From contig JAIUOC010000009.1 in the NCBI GenBank assembly GCA_020161265.1, positions 62,001 through 126,000 on the forward strand: a stretch of 64,000 nucleotides of DNA, read 5' to 3'. This DNA is from Chloroflexota bacterium (GTDB lineage: Bacteria; Chloroflexota; Chloroflexia; Chloroflexales; Herpetosiphonaceae). Both the position numbers and the translations under genes were made by a program. Of this stretch, positions 8,937 to 17,400 are shown in pieces; positions within the stretch are counted from its first letter, which is position 1, and every line of letters begins with the position of its first letter. The notes beneath the pieces were generated by a model. The model saw only the letters and a list, made by a program, of their open reading frames with translations. It had not been told where the DNA came from and ran no database searches.

Positions 8937-10019
8937 ATGAAAATCGGGATTATTGGTTTACCCAACAGCGGCAAAACCACAGTTTTTAATGCATTAACCC
9001 GCAATACGGCAGAAACAAATGCCTATTCATCGGGTCAAATCGAGCCGAACATCGCCATGGTCAAAGTGCCCGACGAGCGGCTTGATGCCTTGGCCAAAAT
9101 GTACAAGCCCAAGAAACTCACGCCAGCCGATGTTCAATATATCGACGTGGCCGGGATGAGTGGCAATGCCCACGAAAGCGGCGGCTTGAACCCACAGTTT
9201 CTGAATTACATCAGCCAAGTTGATGCCTTGTTGCATGTGGTGCGAGCATTTGAAGATGATGGCGTGCCACATCCCCAAGATAGCGTCAATGCTGCCCGCG
9301 ACCTTGCCTCGGTCGATATGGAGTTGATGTTCTCGGATATGGCGATTATCGAGCGTCGTTTGAGCCGTTTGCGCGGCGAAGTGACCAAGATGGTCGGCAA
9401 AGACCGCGAAGTGCGCCTGATGGAACTCAACGCGCTTGAGCGCTTGTACACTGGCCTCGAACAAGATGTGCCGATTCGCGCCCAAGAATTGAGCGAAGAA
9501 GAAGCCAAAGTACTGCGCGGCTTCCAATTTCTGAGTGGCAAACCCATGTTGGTGGTGGTCAACATCGACGAAAAGCAACTCAAAACGCCGCCAGTCTTGG
9601 CTTACGACAAGCCTAAAACCGCAATCGTAACCTTGGCAGGCAAAGTTGAAGCCGAATTGGCTCAGCTCGAAGATGAAGATGCTCAAATGTTTATGGACGA
9701 TTTAGGCATTACCGAGCCAGCCCGCGATCGGGTGATCAAAGCCTCGTATACCATGATGGGCCTGATCAGCTTCCTGACCGCTGGCGACGACGAAGTGCGG
9801 GCTTGGACAATTCGTCAAGGCATCGGGGCGGCTGAAGCGGCTGGCACGATTCACTCCGACTTGCAACGCGGCTTTATTCGCGCCGAAATCGTGGCCTTCG
9901 ACGATTTGATGAAAGCTGGCGATATGGCTGCCGCCAAAAAAGCGGGCACGGTGCGGCTCGAAGGCAAAACCTACATCGTCAAAGATGGTGATATTGCCCA
10001 CTTCTTGTTCAACGTGTAA
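8937..10019 (+). CDS. ychF: Ribosome-associated ATPase YchF (OLA1 family)
   Basis: OBG-family P-loop protein of 360 aa that binds ribosomes and prefers ATP. Walker A is GLPNSGKTT (residues 7-15). The specificity motif is NIDE (about 209-212) rather than NKxD, the signature of the ATP-using YchF branch. The switch segment VAGMSGNAHESGGL and the C-terminal TGS domain (AWTIRQG, TIHSDLQRGFIRAEIV, YIVKDGDI) are complete. It is linked to redox stress and translation control in other bacteria. The GGGG 7 nt before the ATG is a good ribosome site. It follows the pseudophosphatase gene by 13 nt, so it may belong to the surE unit. Confidence 0.95.
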   Translation: MKIGIIGLPNSGKTTVFNALTRNTAETNAYSSGQIEPNIAMVKVPDERLDALAKMYKPKKLTPADVQYIDVAGMSGNAHESGGLNPQFLNYISQVDALLHVVRAFEDDGVPHPQDSVNAARDLASVDMELMFSDMAIIERRLSRLRGEVTKMVGKDREVRLMELNALERLYTGLEQDVPIRAQELSEEEAKVLRGFQFLSGKPMLVVVNIDEKQLKTPPVLAYDKPKTAIVTLAGKVEAELAQLEDEDAQMFMDDLGITEPARDRVIKASYTMMGLISFLTAGDDEVRAWTIRQGIGAAEAAGTIHSDLQRGFIRAEIVAFDDLMKAGDMAAAKKAGTVRLEGKTYIVKDGDIAHFLFNV

Positions 10020-10045
10020 TAATCCCATCTAACAAATCAGATTCA

Positions 10046-10079
10046 AACCACCACTTCTTGAAACTAAGGAGTGGTGGTT
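10046..10079 (+). terminator. Hairpin between ychF and the LRR gene
   Basis: AACCACCACT (10046-10055) pairs with AGTGGTGGTT (10070-10079): a 10-bp stem with a 14-nt loop. There is no T-run, and the LRR start codon is only 17 nt downstream. It could end the ychF transcript or act on translation of the next gene. Confidence 0.4.
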
Positions 10080-10096
10080 GGTTTAAGGAGTAGCAG

Positions 10097-11686
10097 ATGA
10101 GTGAGCAACTGTGTCGGGCGCGGATTGCCCAAAATGCCCAAACCCGTGAACCAACCCTCGATCTTTCATATCTCAACCTCACCAGCCTACCAGAAACGAT
10201 TGGCCAATTAAGCCATCTTGAAGCATTGGATTTGTCGAGGAATTCTTTGCAACAACTGCCACCTGAACTCGCCAAACTAACCAAGTTACGCATATTAGAT
10301 CTCAACTACAACTATGAAATTGGAGTATTGGAGCCATGGATCGGGCAGTTAGGAAACCTTGAAGCATTGCATATCCGTGAATTATCAGTAAGTGAACTCC
10401 CTGAAAGTATGGCGCTGCTTCATCAATTGCATACGCTTGACATCAGTGATACCAATCTGAGCGAACTCCCTCGCTGGTTGGATAGATTGCCAACATTACA
10501 AACGCTCAATATTAGTGGTTTAACTATAGCTGAGATACCTGAGTGGTTTGCGAGCCTTCAGCTCAAACGCTTAACCTATGCGCTCCAAAACATCCCCAAT
10601 GAGCATTTAATTGGCAGGATGACTAAGCTTGAAGAGCTTGAGTTATGGACTAATTACGATGAATCAATAGTTTATCCCGAATGGTTCCGACAGTTAGCTG
10701 ATTTGCGCAGGTTGAACTTTCATAGCAACATGCCTGTACCAACGTGGCTCATGGAATTACCACAACTCACGTATTTGGAAAGTCACGGCGATTTTTGTGA
10801 AATAAGCCAAGTTTGGCACACATGGGAATCGATTGAAAAACTCAAGTGTCGTGATGTTGATGCGACAACTTTGCCACCAAATCTCAAAACCCTTGAGCTA
10901 GTCATCACTGAATCCACGGTTCCGGAATCAATTCGCCAATTGCGCCAGCTTGAAGAACTACACTTATTTGGCGAAGGGTTTCGCGAGTTGCCTGGCTGGG
11001 TTTTAGAATTGCCCAGCTTGCACACCTTGAATCTTGTCAGCACTGGGATTGATCACATTCTGCCGCCTGCCCAACCTAACTATAGTTTGCGAAAACTGCA
11101 TATGAATACCTTATATTGCAGCCGTCAGCATAGCTTAGAGGGGCTGCGTAGCCTGTCTAAGTTGGAAGAATTAAAGCTGAGCAATCATAAACTTGGTACG
11201 TTACCAGCATGGTTACACGAATTGCAGCAGCTGCGCGAGCTTTCGATTGATGATTGCAATTTGACCGATCTTGACCCAAGTTTGGGCAAATTCCAGCAGC
11301 TTGAAGCGCTTTATCTTGATGGTAATGATATTCCTGTTGCAAGCTTGGAACGCATTTTGCCGCACCTCACCCAGCTTCAACATCTATCCTTTGGCATTGC
11401 AAACGATGAGCTATTTCCCGCTAGCCTTCGCCAGTTGCATCGACTCCGTAGTTTATATCTAACAATTGGCTCAGACTATATCTTGCCAGAATGGATTAAT
11501 CAATTAACCCAGTTAGAAATAATCTTTATTGGCTATAACATTCAGCCCGCTCAAATATCATGGATCGAAGGCTGGCTAGCACTACCGAAATTACGTAAAA
11601 TCGATATTCATATCCAATCAGAATTGTTTGATCCTGAACTACGCCAACGTTTTGAGCAACGTGGCGTGGAAGTCGATCTTAGCTAA
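10097..11686 (+). CDS. Leucine-rich repeat protein
   Basis: 529 aa made almost entirely of leucine-rich repeats of about 23 residues, of the bacterial/plant intracellular type (consensus LPxxLxxLxxLxxLxLSxN). Examples are LPETIGQLSHLEALDLSRN and LPPELAKLTKLRILDLN near residues 30-75; the last repeats reach about residue 510. No signal peptide, membrane span, kinase or Roc/COR domain is attached. LRR solenoids bind proteins; the partner is unknown. The ATG has AAGGAG 7 nt upstream. Codon use is somewhat more AT-rich than ychF and the mutase, with several degenerate repeats in the middle (residues 150-300). Confidence 0.9.
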   Translation: MSEQLCRARIAQNAQTREPTLDLSYLNLTSLPETIGQLSHLEALDLSRNSLQQLPPELAKLTKLRILDLNYNYEIGVLEPWIGQLGNLEALHIRELSVSELPESMALLHQLHTLDISDTNLSELPRWLDRLPTLQTLNISGLTIAEIPEWFASLQLKRLTYALQNIPNEHLIGRMTKLEELELWTNYDESIVYPEWFRQLADLRRLNFHSNMPVPTWLMELPQLTYLESHGDFCEISQVWHTWESIEKLKCRDVDATTLPPNLKTLELVITESTVPESIRQLRQLEELHLFGEGFRELPGWVLELPSLHTLNLVSTGIDHILPPAQPNYSLRKLHMNTLYCSRQHSLEGLRSLSKLEELKLSNHKLGTLPAWLHELQQLRELSIDDCNLTDLDPSLGKFQQLEALYLDGNDIPVASLERILPHLTQLQHLSFGIANDELFPASLRQLHRLRSLYLTIGSDYILPEWINQLTQLEIIFIGYNIQPAQISWIEGWLALPKLRKIDIHIQSELFDPELRQRFEQRGVEVDLS

Positions 11687-11750
11687 ATTAACTATATGCC
11701 GAGGGTGAATCAACACAGCAACAACAATCCACAGCCCACATATTAGGGGT

Positions 11751-11792
11751 GCAGGGGATGAAAACCCCTGCGTCTCCCGCCTTGAGGCGGGA
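11751..11792. repeat. Tandem palindromic hairpins in the LRR-mutase spacer
   Basis: Two perfect hairpins stand back to back. GCAGGGG (11751-11757) pairs with CCCCTGC (11765-11771), and TCCCGCC (11775-11781) pairs with GGCGGGA (11786-11792) around a TTGA loop. Neither is followed by a T-run. They look like REP-type extragenic palindromes rather than terminators. The rest of the 223-nt spacer holds a weak TATGAT at 11869. Confidence 0.6.
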
Positions 11793-11909
11793 TGGAAGGG
11801 TGGTGATCATGATAAGCCATGAAAGATGACTTAAAAATCCTACTATTCGCGATTTAACAATTTTGACGTATGATAGCCCGTGATCGCTCTGCACAGAAAG
11901 GATACGACG

Positions 11910-13250
11910 ATGCAGGTCAATCCAGGGATTTTCAAAGCCTATGATATTCGCGGGATTTACCCCAGCGAACTCAACGAAGATGTAGCATTTTTGATTGGAC
12001 GCGCTTTCGCCTCATTTTTGCAAGCTGAAACGGTGGTCGTTGGCCGCGATATGCGTACATCAGGCCCATCGATTTTCGATGCAGTGACGCGGGGTTTGAT
12101 GCACCAAGGCGCTGATGTGATCAACATCGGCATGGTTAGCACCGATCAATATTATTTTGCTTGTACCAAATTGGGCCTACCAGGCATGATGGTGACGGCC
12201 TCGCACAACCCCAAACAATACAATGGCTTCAAAATGGTCAAAAAGATGCCGCAGTTGCTCTCAGGCGATGCTGGCATTCAAGATTTGCGCAAATTGGTCG
12301 AGAGCGAAGCCTTTGCTGAGCCAACTCGTCAAGGCAGCATGAGCGAGCTTGACCTGAGCGAAGAATTTATCGAATCGGTCTTGCAATTGATCGATGTAGC
12401 CAGCCTCAAGCCGCTCAAAGTGATTGCCGACACTGGTAATGGCATGGTCGGACCAATTCTCCAACGGGTCTACGAACGCTTGCCTGTCGAATTGATTGGG
12501 CTGTATCTTGATCCCGATGGCACCTTGCCCAACCACGGGCTTGACCCATTGCAACCAGAAAATCGCGCCGAACTCGAAGCTCGCGTGGTCAGCGAAAACG
12601 CCGATGTGGGCTTTGCCTTCGATGGCGATGGCGACCGCTTCTTTGCAATCGACAATCGCGGCCAATTTATCTCTGGCGATTTTATGACCGCGCTGATGGG
12701 TCAGTACTTCCTCGAAAAACACCCGGGAGCCAAAATTTTGTATGATGTACGGGCTTCGTGGGCCGTTCCCGAACTAATTGGGGCTGCTGGTGGTGTACCG
12801 CTGATGGAGCGGGTTGGTCATGCCTTTATCAAGGCTCGCATGTCCAACGAAGGGGCGATTTTCGCGGGCGAAGTAACTGGCCACTACTATTTTGGCGATT
12901 TCAATTATGCCGATTCGGGCGTAATTCCATCGTTGATTATTTTGGAAATGCTTTCGAAGAAGGGCAAAACCCTGAGCGAATTGCTAGCCCCGCTCGAAGC
13001 AACCTACTTCATCTCAGGCGAAATCAACACCAAAGTTGCCGATGTTAAAGCTGTATTGGCAACCTTGGCCGAGAAATATAGCGATGCAGAGCAACACACT
13101 ATGGATGGTCTATCGGTCAATTATCCCGATTGGCACTTCAATGTACGTGGCTCTAACACCGAGCCATTGTTGCGGCTCAACCTCGAAGCCCGCAGCAAAG
13201 AGTTGATGGAAGCCAAGCGCGATGAAGTTTTGGCCATCATTCAAGGGTAA
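11910..13250 (+). CDS. Phosphomannomutase/phosphoglucomutase
   Basis: Alpha-D-phosphohexomutase interconverting hexose 1- and 6-phosphates for nucleotide-sugar and wall or glycan synthesis. 446 aa from the chosen start. The phosphoserine is in TASHNP (Ser about 98), the metal loop is DGDGDR (about 238-243), the sugar-binding loop is GEVTGHYYF and the phosphate-binding RGSNTEPLLR lies near the C-terminus. FKAYDIRGI at the N-terminus is typical of the PMM/PGM branch. The start is ATG 11910, 8 nt after GAAAGGA; an in-frame GTG at 11880 lacks a ribosome site. It stands alone, between two repeat-bearing spacers. Confidence 0.93.
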   Translation: MQVNPGIFKAYDIRGIYPSELNEDVAFLIGRAFASFLQAETVVVGRDMRTSGPSIFDAVTRGLMHQGADVINIGMVSTDQYYFACTKLGLPGMMVTASHNPKQYNGFKMVKKMPQLLSGDAGIQDLRKLVESEAFAEPTRQGSMSELDLSEEFIESVLQLIDVASLKPLKVIADTGNGMVGPILQRVYERLPVELIGLYLDPDGTLPNHGLDPLQPENRAELEARVVSENADVGFAFDGDGDRFFAIDNRGQFISGDFMTALMGQYFLEKHPGAKILYDVRASWAVPELIGAAGGVPLMERVGHAFIKARMSNEGAIFAGEVTGHYYFGDFNYADSGVIPSLIILEMLSKKGKTLSELLAPLEATYFISGEINTKVADVKAVLATLAEKYSDAEQHTMDGLSVNYPDWHFNVRGSNTEPLLRLNLEARSKELMEAKRDEVLAIIQG

Positions 13251-13255
13251 AGCTT

Positions 13256-13317
13256 AGGGATCGGTTGTTGGGGGCTGGGGATCGGTAAAAGCATCGCTTT
13301 TAACAACCGATCCCCTG
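13256..13317. repeat. GGGGATCGG-type intergenic palindrome, copy 1
   Basis: AGGGATCGGTTGTTGGGGG at about 13256 and the 3' arm AACAACCGATCCCCT (to 13317) form a stem of about 14 bp after the mutase stop. The core GGGGATCGG recurs at 14297 and 14321 and in inverted form at 14390-14420, so this is a dispersed family. It may serve as the mutase terminator. Confidence 0.6.
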
Positions 13318-13480
13318 ATTCACAATAGCTGTCTCCGACCCAATGCTTGATCTTGTCTTAAATACCCATCAACCGCCCCCCGACCTCCAACGACCACCCC
13401 CCATTCCATAAATAGATCATTTGTTCGCATTTCATGCTATGATACCAAAGCAGTTTATTGTAGTGATGAAGGAGCATCTG

Positions 13481-14278
13481 ATGAGTAATCGCACGAATGA
13501 CCTGATTCCCCTAAGCGATATGCATGGCCCCAGCCTGCCCGCTGCCGTTGACCGCACCACATTTCAAGCCGAACTGAACAGCTTGCGAACCCGTGAGAAG
13601 GCTCATACCCACGAGGGCGATGCGATTGCCGCTGCGCGTCGGCGCTTGCCCATGGTTGAGGTTGCTGCCACAACTCCGGTGATCGGCCCAAACGGCTTGG
13701 TTCCGTTGATCGAGGTTTTTGAGGGCCGCAAGCAACTGTTTGCCGCTTATATGATGTGGCATCATGGCGCGAATGCCGCCCAACAGTGCGAGGGCTGCAC
13801 CATGAATATTGGCCATGTGCTGGAATTGGGCTATTTGCATTCGCGTGATGTCACCTTTGCCGTCTTGAGCCAAGGCCCATTTGCCGAAAGCAACCGCTAC
13901 CGCGAATTTATGGGCTGGGAGCTGCCTTGGTATTCCGTGCCCAAATCCTCGCTTGATGCGCTGATTGCTGATCGCCATTTCGGCATCTGGGTTTGTTATG
14001 TTCAGGATAATGGTCGGGTGTTTGAAACCTACTGGACAACTGGTCGTGGCTGTGAGCAAATGGGCAGTTCCTATGCCATGCTCGATATGACGATTTATGG
14101 GCGGCAAGAGGCTTGGGAAGATTCTCCAGTCGGCTGGCCTCAACGCTTTTTCAACACCCGCTCGGCCCAAATGCGCACTGACGAGCATGGCCAAGCCGTC
14201 AATCGCCCCGCTGGACGGCCAATTTCGCACTGGTCACGGCTGGCTGCTGGGCGCTCCGATGATATTATTGATATTTAA
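13481..14278 (+). CDS. DUF899 family thioredoxin-like protein
   Basis: 265 aa. Resembles the DUF899 (AhpC/TSA-related thioredoxin-fold) family: an N-terminal helical part with REKAHTHEGDAIAAARRRLPMVEV, then FEGRKQLFAAYMMWH, a CEGC pair (QQCEGCTMNIGH), SQGPFAESNRYREFMGWELPWYS, and FETYWTTGRGCE. The Cys pair suggests a redox or metal role, but no activity is established for the family. The start is ATG 13481, 7 nt after AAGGAG; an upstream in-frame codon at 13421 would add 20 residues without conservation. It is a single-gene unit between two copies of the GGGGATCGG repeat. Confidence 0.85.
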   Translation: MSNRTNDLIPLSDMHGPSLPAAVDRTTFQAELNSLRTREKAHTHEGDAIAAARRRLPMVEVAATTPVIGPNGLVPLIEVFEGRKQLFAAYMMWHHGANAAQQCEGCTMNIGHVLELGYLHSRDVTFAVLSQGPFAESNRYREFMGWELPWYSVPKSSLDALIADRHFGIWVCYVQDNGRVFETYWTTGRGCEQMGSSYAMLDMTIYGRQEAWEDSPVGWPQRFFNTRSAQMRTDEHGQAVNRPAGRPISHWSRLAAGRSDDIIDI

Positions 14279-14295
14279 GGTTGATCAACTTTTGA

Positions 14296-14427
14296 TTGCT
14301 GGGGATCGGTTATTGGGGGCTGGGGATCGGAGTCGGGATTGATATACAACTCCCAACCTCTAGGCTTCGATTCGGCCCGAAGAATATCCCGATCCCCGCC
14401 AACCGATCCCCAATCCCCAACAATCAA
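14296..14427. repeat. GGGGATCGG-type intergenic palindrome, copy 2 (compound)
   Basis: Two direct GGGGATCGG units (about 14297 and 14321) separated by TTATTGGGGGCT face two inverted units CCGATCCCC (about 14390 and 14406), forming a large imperfect hairpin after the DUF899 gene. The same GGTTnTTGGGGGCTGGGGATCGG string occurs in copy 1. Confidence 0.6.
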
Positions 14428-14433
14428 TCATCT

Positions 14434-14462
14434 TTGACATAAGCAATTCTTGGTGCTAACAT
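14434..14462 (+). promoter_or_regulatory. Predicted promoter of the xer gene
   Basis: A perfect TTGACA at 14434-14439 and TAACAT at 14457-14462, 17 nt apart, about 50 nt before the ATG. It lies directly after the compound palindrome. Confidence 0.55.
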
Positions 14463-14513
14463 AGGCGCTGCGGGGAATTTTGGAAACGCATATCCCGACG
14501 TTGGAGGGTGCTC

Positions 14514-15434
14514 ATGCAGCAGCAGCTAGAACAGTTTTTGGCGTATTTAACGGTTGAGCGCGGTTTGACCGGTAACACGATTGCCGCCTATCGAACCGAC
14601 CTTGACCAATTTGTTAACTTCATTGTTGAACGTAATACAGGCAGCTGGAGCAACGTCTCCCGCGATGACCTGTTGGCGTTCTTGCTCTTTCTCAAAGAAA
14701 AGCGCTACGCAACCTCCACGATCGCACGTCGTACTGCTGCAATTAAATCGTTTTTTGAATACCTGCAAGGCCAGCATAGTATCGCCACGAATCCAACCGA
14801 AAACTTGGATTCACCCAAGGTTGATCGGTTCTTGCCCAAGGCAATTACGGTCGCCCAAGTTGATGAACTGCTTGAGTTACCTTTGACCACCAGCGGCCCC
14901 GAAGGTCTGCGCGATAAAGCCATGCTCGAAGTGTTGTATGCCACTGGCATGCGCGTCAGCGAGTTGGTTGCGCTCGATGTGGGCGATGTTGATCTGGCGA
15001 TCCACCAGATTCGCTGCTTGGGCAAGGCCAATAAAGAGCGGAATCTGCCGATTGTTGGCAGCGCCAGCACTGCCTTGGAAGAATATCTCGATATTGCCCG
15101 TGGCCAAATTAGCCGTAACGGCGGCGATCCAGCTTTGTTTCTCAATCACCGTGGCAAGCGGCTTACCCGCCAAGGCTTTTGGTTGATTTTGAAGGGCTAC
15201 GCCGAACGCTTGGGGCTGAGCGATCTGACACCGCATACCTTGCGCCACTCGTTTGCAACCCATATGCTCAACCGTGGCCGAGATTTGCGCGAGGTGCAAG
15301 AGTTGCTGGGCCATGCAAGTATTTCAACAACGCAAATTTATACCCAAGTAAGCAACGACCGAGCCGTTAAATACGAGCAAGCAGCCCAACGATCAACGAT
15401 CGCCAATACTGCTGAAGTCGAATTTAGCGCCTAA
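14514..15434 (+). CDS. xerC: Tyrosine recombinase XerC/XerD
   Basis: Site-specific recombinase of 306 aa, the size of Xer enzymes that resolve chromosome dimers at dif. The N-terminal SAM-like core-binding domain (residues 1-95; LEQFLAYLTVERGLTGNTIAAYRTDL) and the catalytic domain are both complete. The active-site residues are Arg in GMRVSEL, His-x-x-Arg in HTLRHSFATHM, His in LGHASISTTQ and the nucleophile Tyr in TQIYTQV. The start is ATG 14514, 5 nt after GGAGGG; a GTG two codons earlier overlaps the ribosome site. There is no adjacent integrase cargo, so the housekeeping role is likelier. XerC versus XerD is undecided. Confidence 0.9.
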   Translation: MQQQLEQFLAYLTVERGLTGNTIAAYRTDLDQFVNFIVERNTGSWSNVSRDDLLAFLLFLKEKRYATSTIARRTAAIKSFFEYLQGQHSIATNPTENLDSPKVDRFLPKAITVAQVDELLELPLTTSGPEGLRDKAMLEVLYATGMRVSELVALDVGDVDLAIHQIRCLGKANKERNLPIVGSASTALEEYLDIARGQISRNGGDPALFLNHRGKRLTRQGFWLILKGYAERLGLSDLTPHTLRHSFATHMLNRGRDLREVQELLGHASISTTQIYTQVSNDRAVKYEQAAQRSTIANTAEVEFSA

Positions 15435-15454
15435 TCAAATCAGTCGTTGGGCTG

Positions 15455-15735
15455 AACGCAAGCATTGACAAGAATGCTACAGTAGCAGCCAACAACGTGA
15501 TTCATATTGGCGATGAACCGTAGAAGTAGCTTGGAATGCAACATTCAGCGATGTGGGGATAGTGTAAGCCCGCAAGTTTGAACCAAGCGAATGGCGACGG
15601 GGAGCCAATTACAATAGATCTCAAAGGTGCCTTGGTTCAACCAAGGAACTGGGGTGGAACCGCGAAGCGTTTTGTTTTCTTCGTCCCCAGGCAATGCTAG
15701 CAATGGCGTTGTCTGGGGATGAACGTTTTTAGCAA
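15455..15735 (+). promoter_or_regulatory. Glycine T-box riboswitch (leader of glyQS)
   Basis: tRNA-sensing leader that lets transcription into glyQS proceed when tRNA-Gly is uncharged. Stem I: ATTGGC (15506-15511) pairs with GCCAAT (15604-15609), CCGT (15518-15521) with ACGG (15597-15600), and GCTTGG (15529-15534) with CCAAGC (15583-15588). The specifier loop contains GGC (15593-15595), a glycine codon. The apical part has the AGTGTAAGCCC string shared with glyQS T-boxes. Stem III is CCTTGG-TTCAA-CCAAGG (15630-15646). The T-box core is GGGGTGGAACCGCG (15651-15664) with bulge TGGA. Antiterminator CTGGGG/CCCCAG competes with the terminator stem TCCCCAGGCAA (15684-15694)/TTGTCTGGGGA (15709-15719), which is followed by TTTTT (15726-15730). 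Confidence 0.95.
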
Positions 15736-15736
15736 G

Positions 15737-15840
15737 GATGAAGGATAAAGGATGAAGCAGCTTGAAATAGCCCAAGATGGTCGATAAAACGTTGATCTTT
15801 GGGAAATTTTCATCCCTCATCCCTCATATCTCATCCTTTA
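15737..15840. repeat. GGATGA-type imperfect inverted repeat between T-box and glyQS
   Basis: Three GGATGA/GGATAA units at 15737-15755 face a run of CATCCCTCATCCCTCAT units at about 15810-15840. Together they can form a long imperfect hairpin over the 100 nt between the T-box terminator and the glyQS ribosome site. This is extra sequence not needed by the T-box; the role is unknown. Confidence 0.45.
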
Positions 15841-15852
15841 CTGGAGGTTTAT

Positions 15853-17232
15853 ATGCCAGCAACATCGATGGATGAATTGGTTTCGTTATGCAAGCGGCGT
15901 GGGTTTATCTTTCCAGGCTCGGATATTTATGGCGGTTTGCAAGGTACGTATGATTACGGCCCGTTGGGGATTGAACTCAAAAACAATCTCAAAGCCGCAT
16001 GGTGGCGTGCCATGGTCTATGAACGCGACGATGTGGAAGGCCTCGATGCCTCAATTTTGACCCATCGTTTGGTGCTGCGCCACTCAGGCCACGAAGCAAC
16101 CTTTACCGATCCAATGGTTGATTGTCGCAATTGTAAAAGTCGCTGGCGAGCCGACCAACTCAAAGACAACAAATGCGAAAAATGTGGCTCAACCGATCTG
16201 ACCGAGCCACGCCCATTCAATTTGATGTTCAAAACCGCTGTCGGCCCAATTGCCGAAGAAGGCTCGTTTGCCTACTTGCGGCCTGAAACCGCCCAAGGAA
16301 TTTTTACCAACTTTAAAAATGTAGTTGATGCCACCTCACGCCGTTTGCCGTTTGGGATCGCCCAAATCGGCAAGGCCTTCCGCAACGAAATTACGCCCCG
16401 TAACTTTATTTTTCGAGTGCGTGAATTTGAGCAAATGGAGCTTGAATTCTTCGTTCAGCCTGGCACCGACGACGAGTGGCATAGCCAATGGGTTGAAGCT
16501 CGCTTACAATGGTGGCGTGATCAAGGCTTGCTCAGCGAAAATCTGCAAGCCTATCATCAAGCTGGCGATGAATTGGCGCATTATGCCAAAGCGACCGTTG
16601 ATATTCTCTATCAGTTTCCGCATGGCTTGGAAGAGCTCGAGGGGATCGCCAATCGAACCGACTTCGATCTTGGTTCGCATACCCGTGGTCAAGCCGATTT
16701 AGGCTTATCGGCCAAGGTCGAGCCAAACGAGGATAGCACCGCCAAGCTGACGATTCCGCATCCAGAGACCCAAAAGCCTTTGGTGCCATTCGTGATCGAG
16801 CCATCGGCAGGGGTTGATCGTGGGGTATTGGCGATTTTGACCGAAGCCTTTACCAAAGAAACCTTGGAAAATGGCTCAGAACGGATTGTGCTCAAGCTCA
16901 AGCCCCACTTGGCTCCAATCAAAGTAGCGGTGTTGCCTTTGGCTCGCAACAAACCTGAGATCGTCGAAAAAGCCAAAGCGATCAAATCGTTGTTGATGGC
17001 AACCGGGATCGGTCGGATTTTCTACGAAGATACAGGCAACATCGGCAAAGGCTACCGCCGCCACGATGAAGTTGGTACGCCCTTCTGCGTCACCGTCGAT
17101 TTCGATACTTTAGGCCGTGGCGATGATGCCAGCTTGCTGGACACCGTAACCGTGCGCGACCGCGACACCATGAGCCAAGCTCGCATCCATATCAATGAAC
17201 TGGCTACATATATTCGCGAACGGTTGGTTTAA
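15853..17232 (+). CDS. glyQS: Glycyl-tRNA synthetase, dimeric (alpha2) type
   Basis: Charges tRNA-Gly in the cytosol. This is the single-chain class II enzyme, 459 aa, not the two-subunit glyQ/glyS form. Visible parts are the N-terminal motif-1 region [18 protein letters not shown], a zinc-binding insertion with CRNC and CEKC (about residues 93-116), motif 2 around [14 protein letters not shown] and [20 protein letters not shown], motif 3 with EPSAGVDRG, and a C-terminal anticodon-binding domain ([10 protein letters not shown] to the end). ATG 15853 has GGAGG 6 nt upstream; an earlier in-frame start at 15799 would lie in the repeat. Expression is controlled by the T-box upstream, and an intrinsic terminator follows. 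Confidence 0.97.
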   Translation: MPATSMDELVSLCKRRGFIFPGSDIYGGLQGTYDYGPLGIELKNNLKAAWWRAMVYERDDVEGLDASILTHRLVLRHSGHEATFTDPMVDCRNCKSRWRADQLKDNKCEKCGSTDLTEPRPFNLMFKTAVGPIAEEGSFAYLRPETAQGIFTNFKNVVDATSRRLPFGIAQIGKAFRNEITPRNFIFRVREFEQMELEFFVQPGTDDEWHSQWVEARLQWWRDQGLLSENLQAYHQAGDELAHYAKATVDILYQFPHGLEELEGIANRTDFDLGSHTRGQADLGLSAKVEPNEDSTAKLTIPHPETQKPLVPFVIEPSAGVDRGVLAILTEAFTKETLENGSERIVLKLKPHLAPIKVAVLPLARNKPEIVEKAKAIKSLLMATGIGRIFYEDTGNIGKGYRRHDEVGTPFCVTVDFDTLGRGDDASLLDTVTVRDRDTMSQARIHINELATYIRERLV

Positions 17233-17256
17233 TCGCTAACTGAAGCTGAATATCCC

Positions 17257-17287
17257 GCCAAGCTCAGTTAATGGGCTTGGCTTTTTT
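17257..17287 (+). terminator. Intrinsic terminator of glyQS
   Basis: GCCAAGC (17257-17263) pairs with GCTTGGC (17275-17281) and is followed by TTTTTT (17282-17287), 24 nt after the glyQS stop. A canonical stem plus T-run. Confidence 0.85.
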
Positions 17288-17400
17288 GTGGGATTGTAAC
17301 TGTTAGCAAGGTGTAAGCTGAGGCTAACCAAGCCTACAAACGAAGGTGGTACAATAGCGCTAGACTATACCTACTATTCCCATCCCTTGAGGAGCCACCC

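Noticed and set aside
9027..9686. 219-codon antisense open frame inside ychF
   Set aside because: Same reason: it lies opposite a conserved gene and its translation is low-complexity without family features.
14514..15434. xer gene as an integrase of a genomic island
   Set aside because: No attachment-site duplication, tRNA, excisionase or cargo is visible; size and domain layout fit housekeeping XerC/D.
15465..15470. TTGACA at the start of the T-box leader as the glyQS promoter
   Set aside because: No -10 box occurs 16-18 nt downstream; the position lies inside or at the base of the leader and is probably chance.
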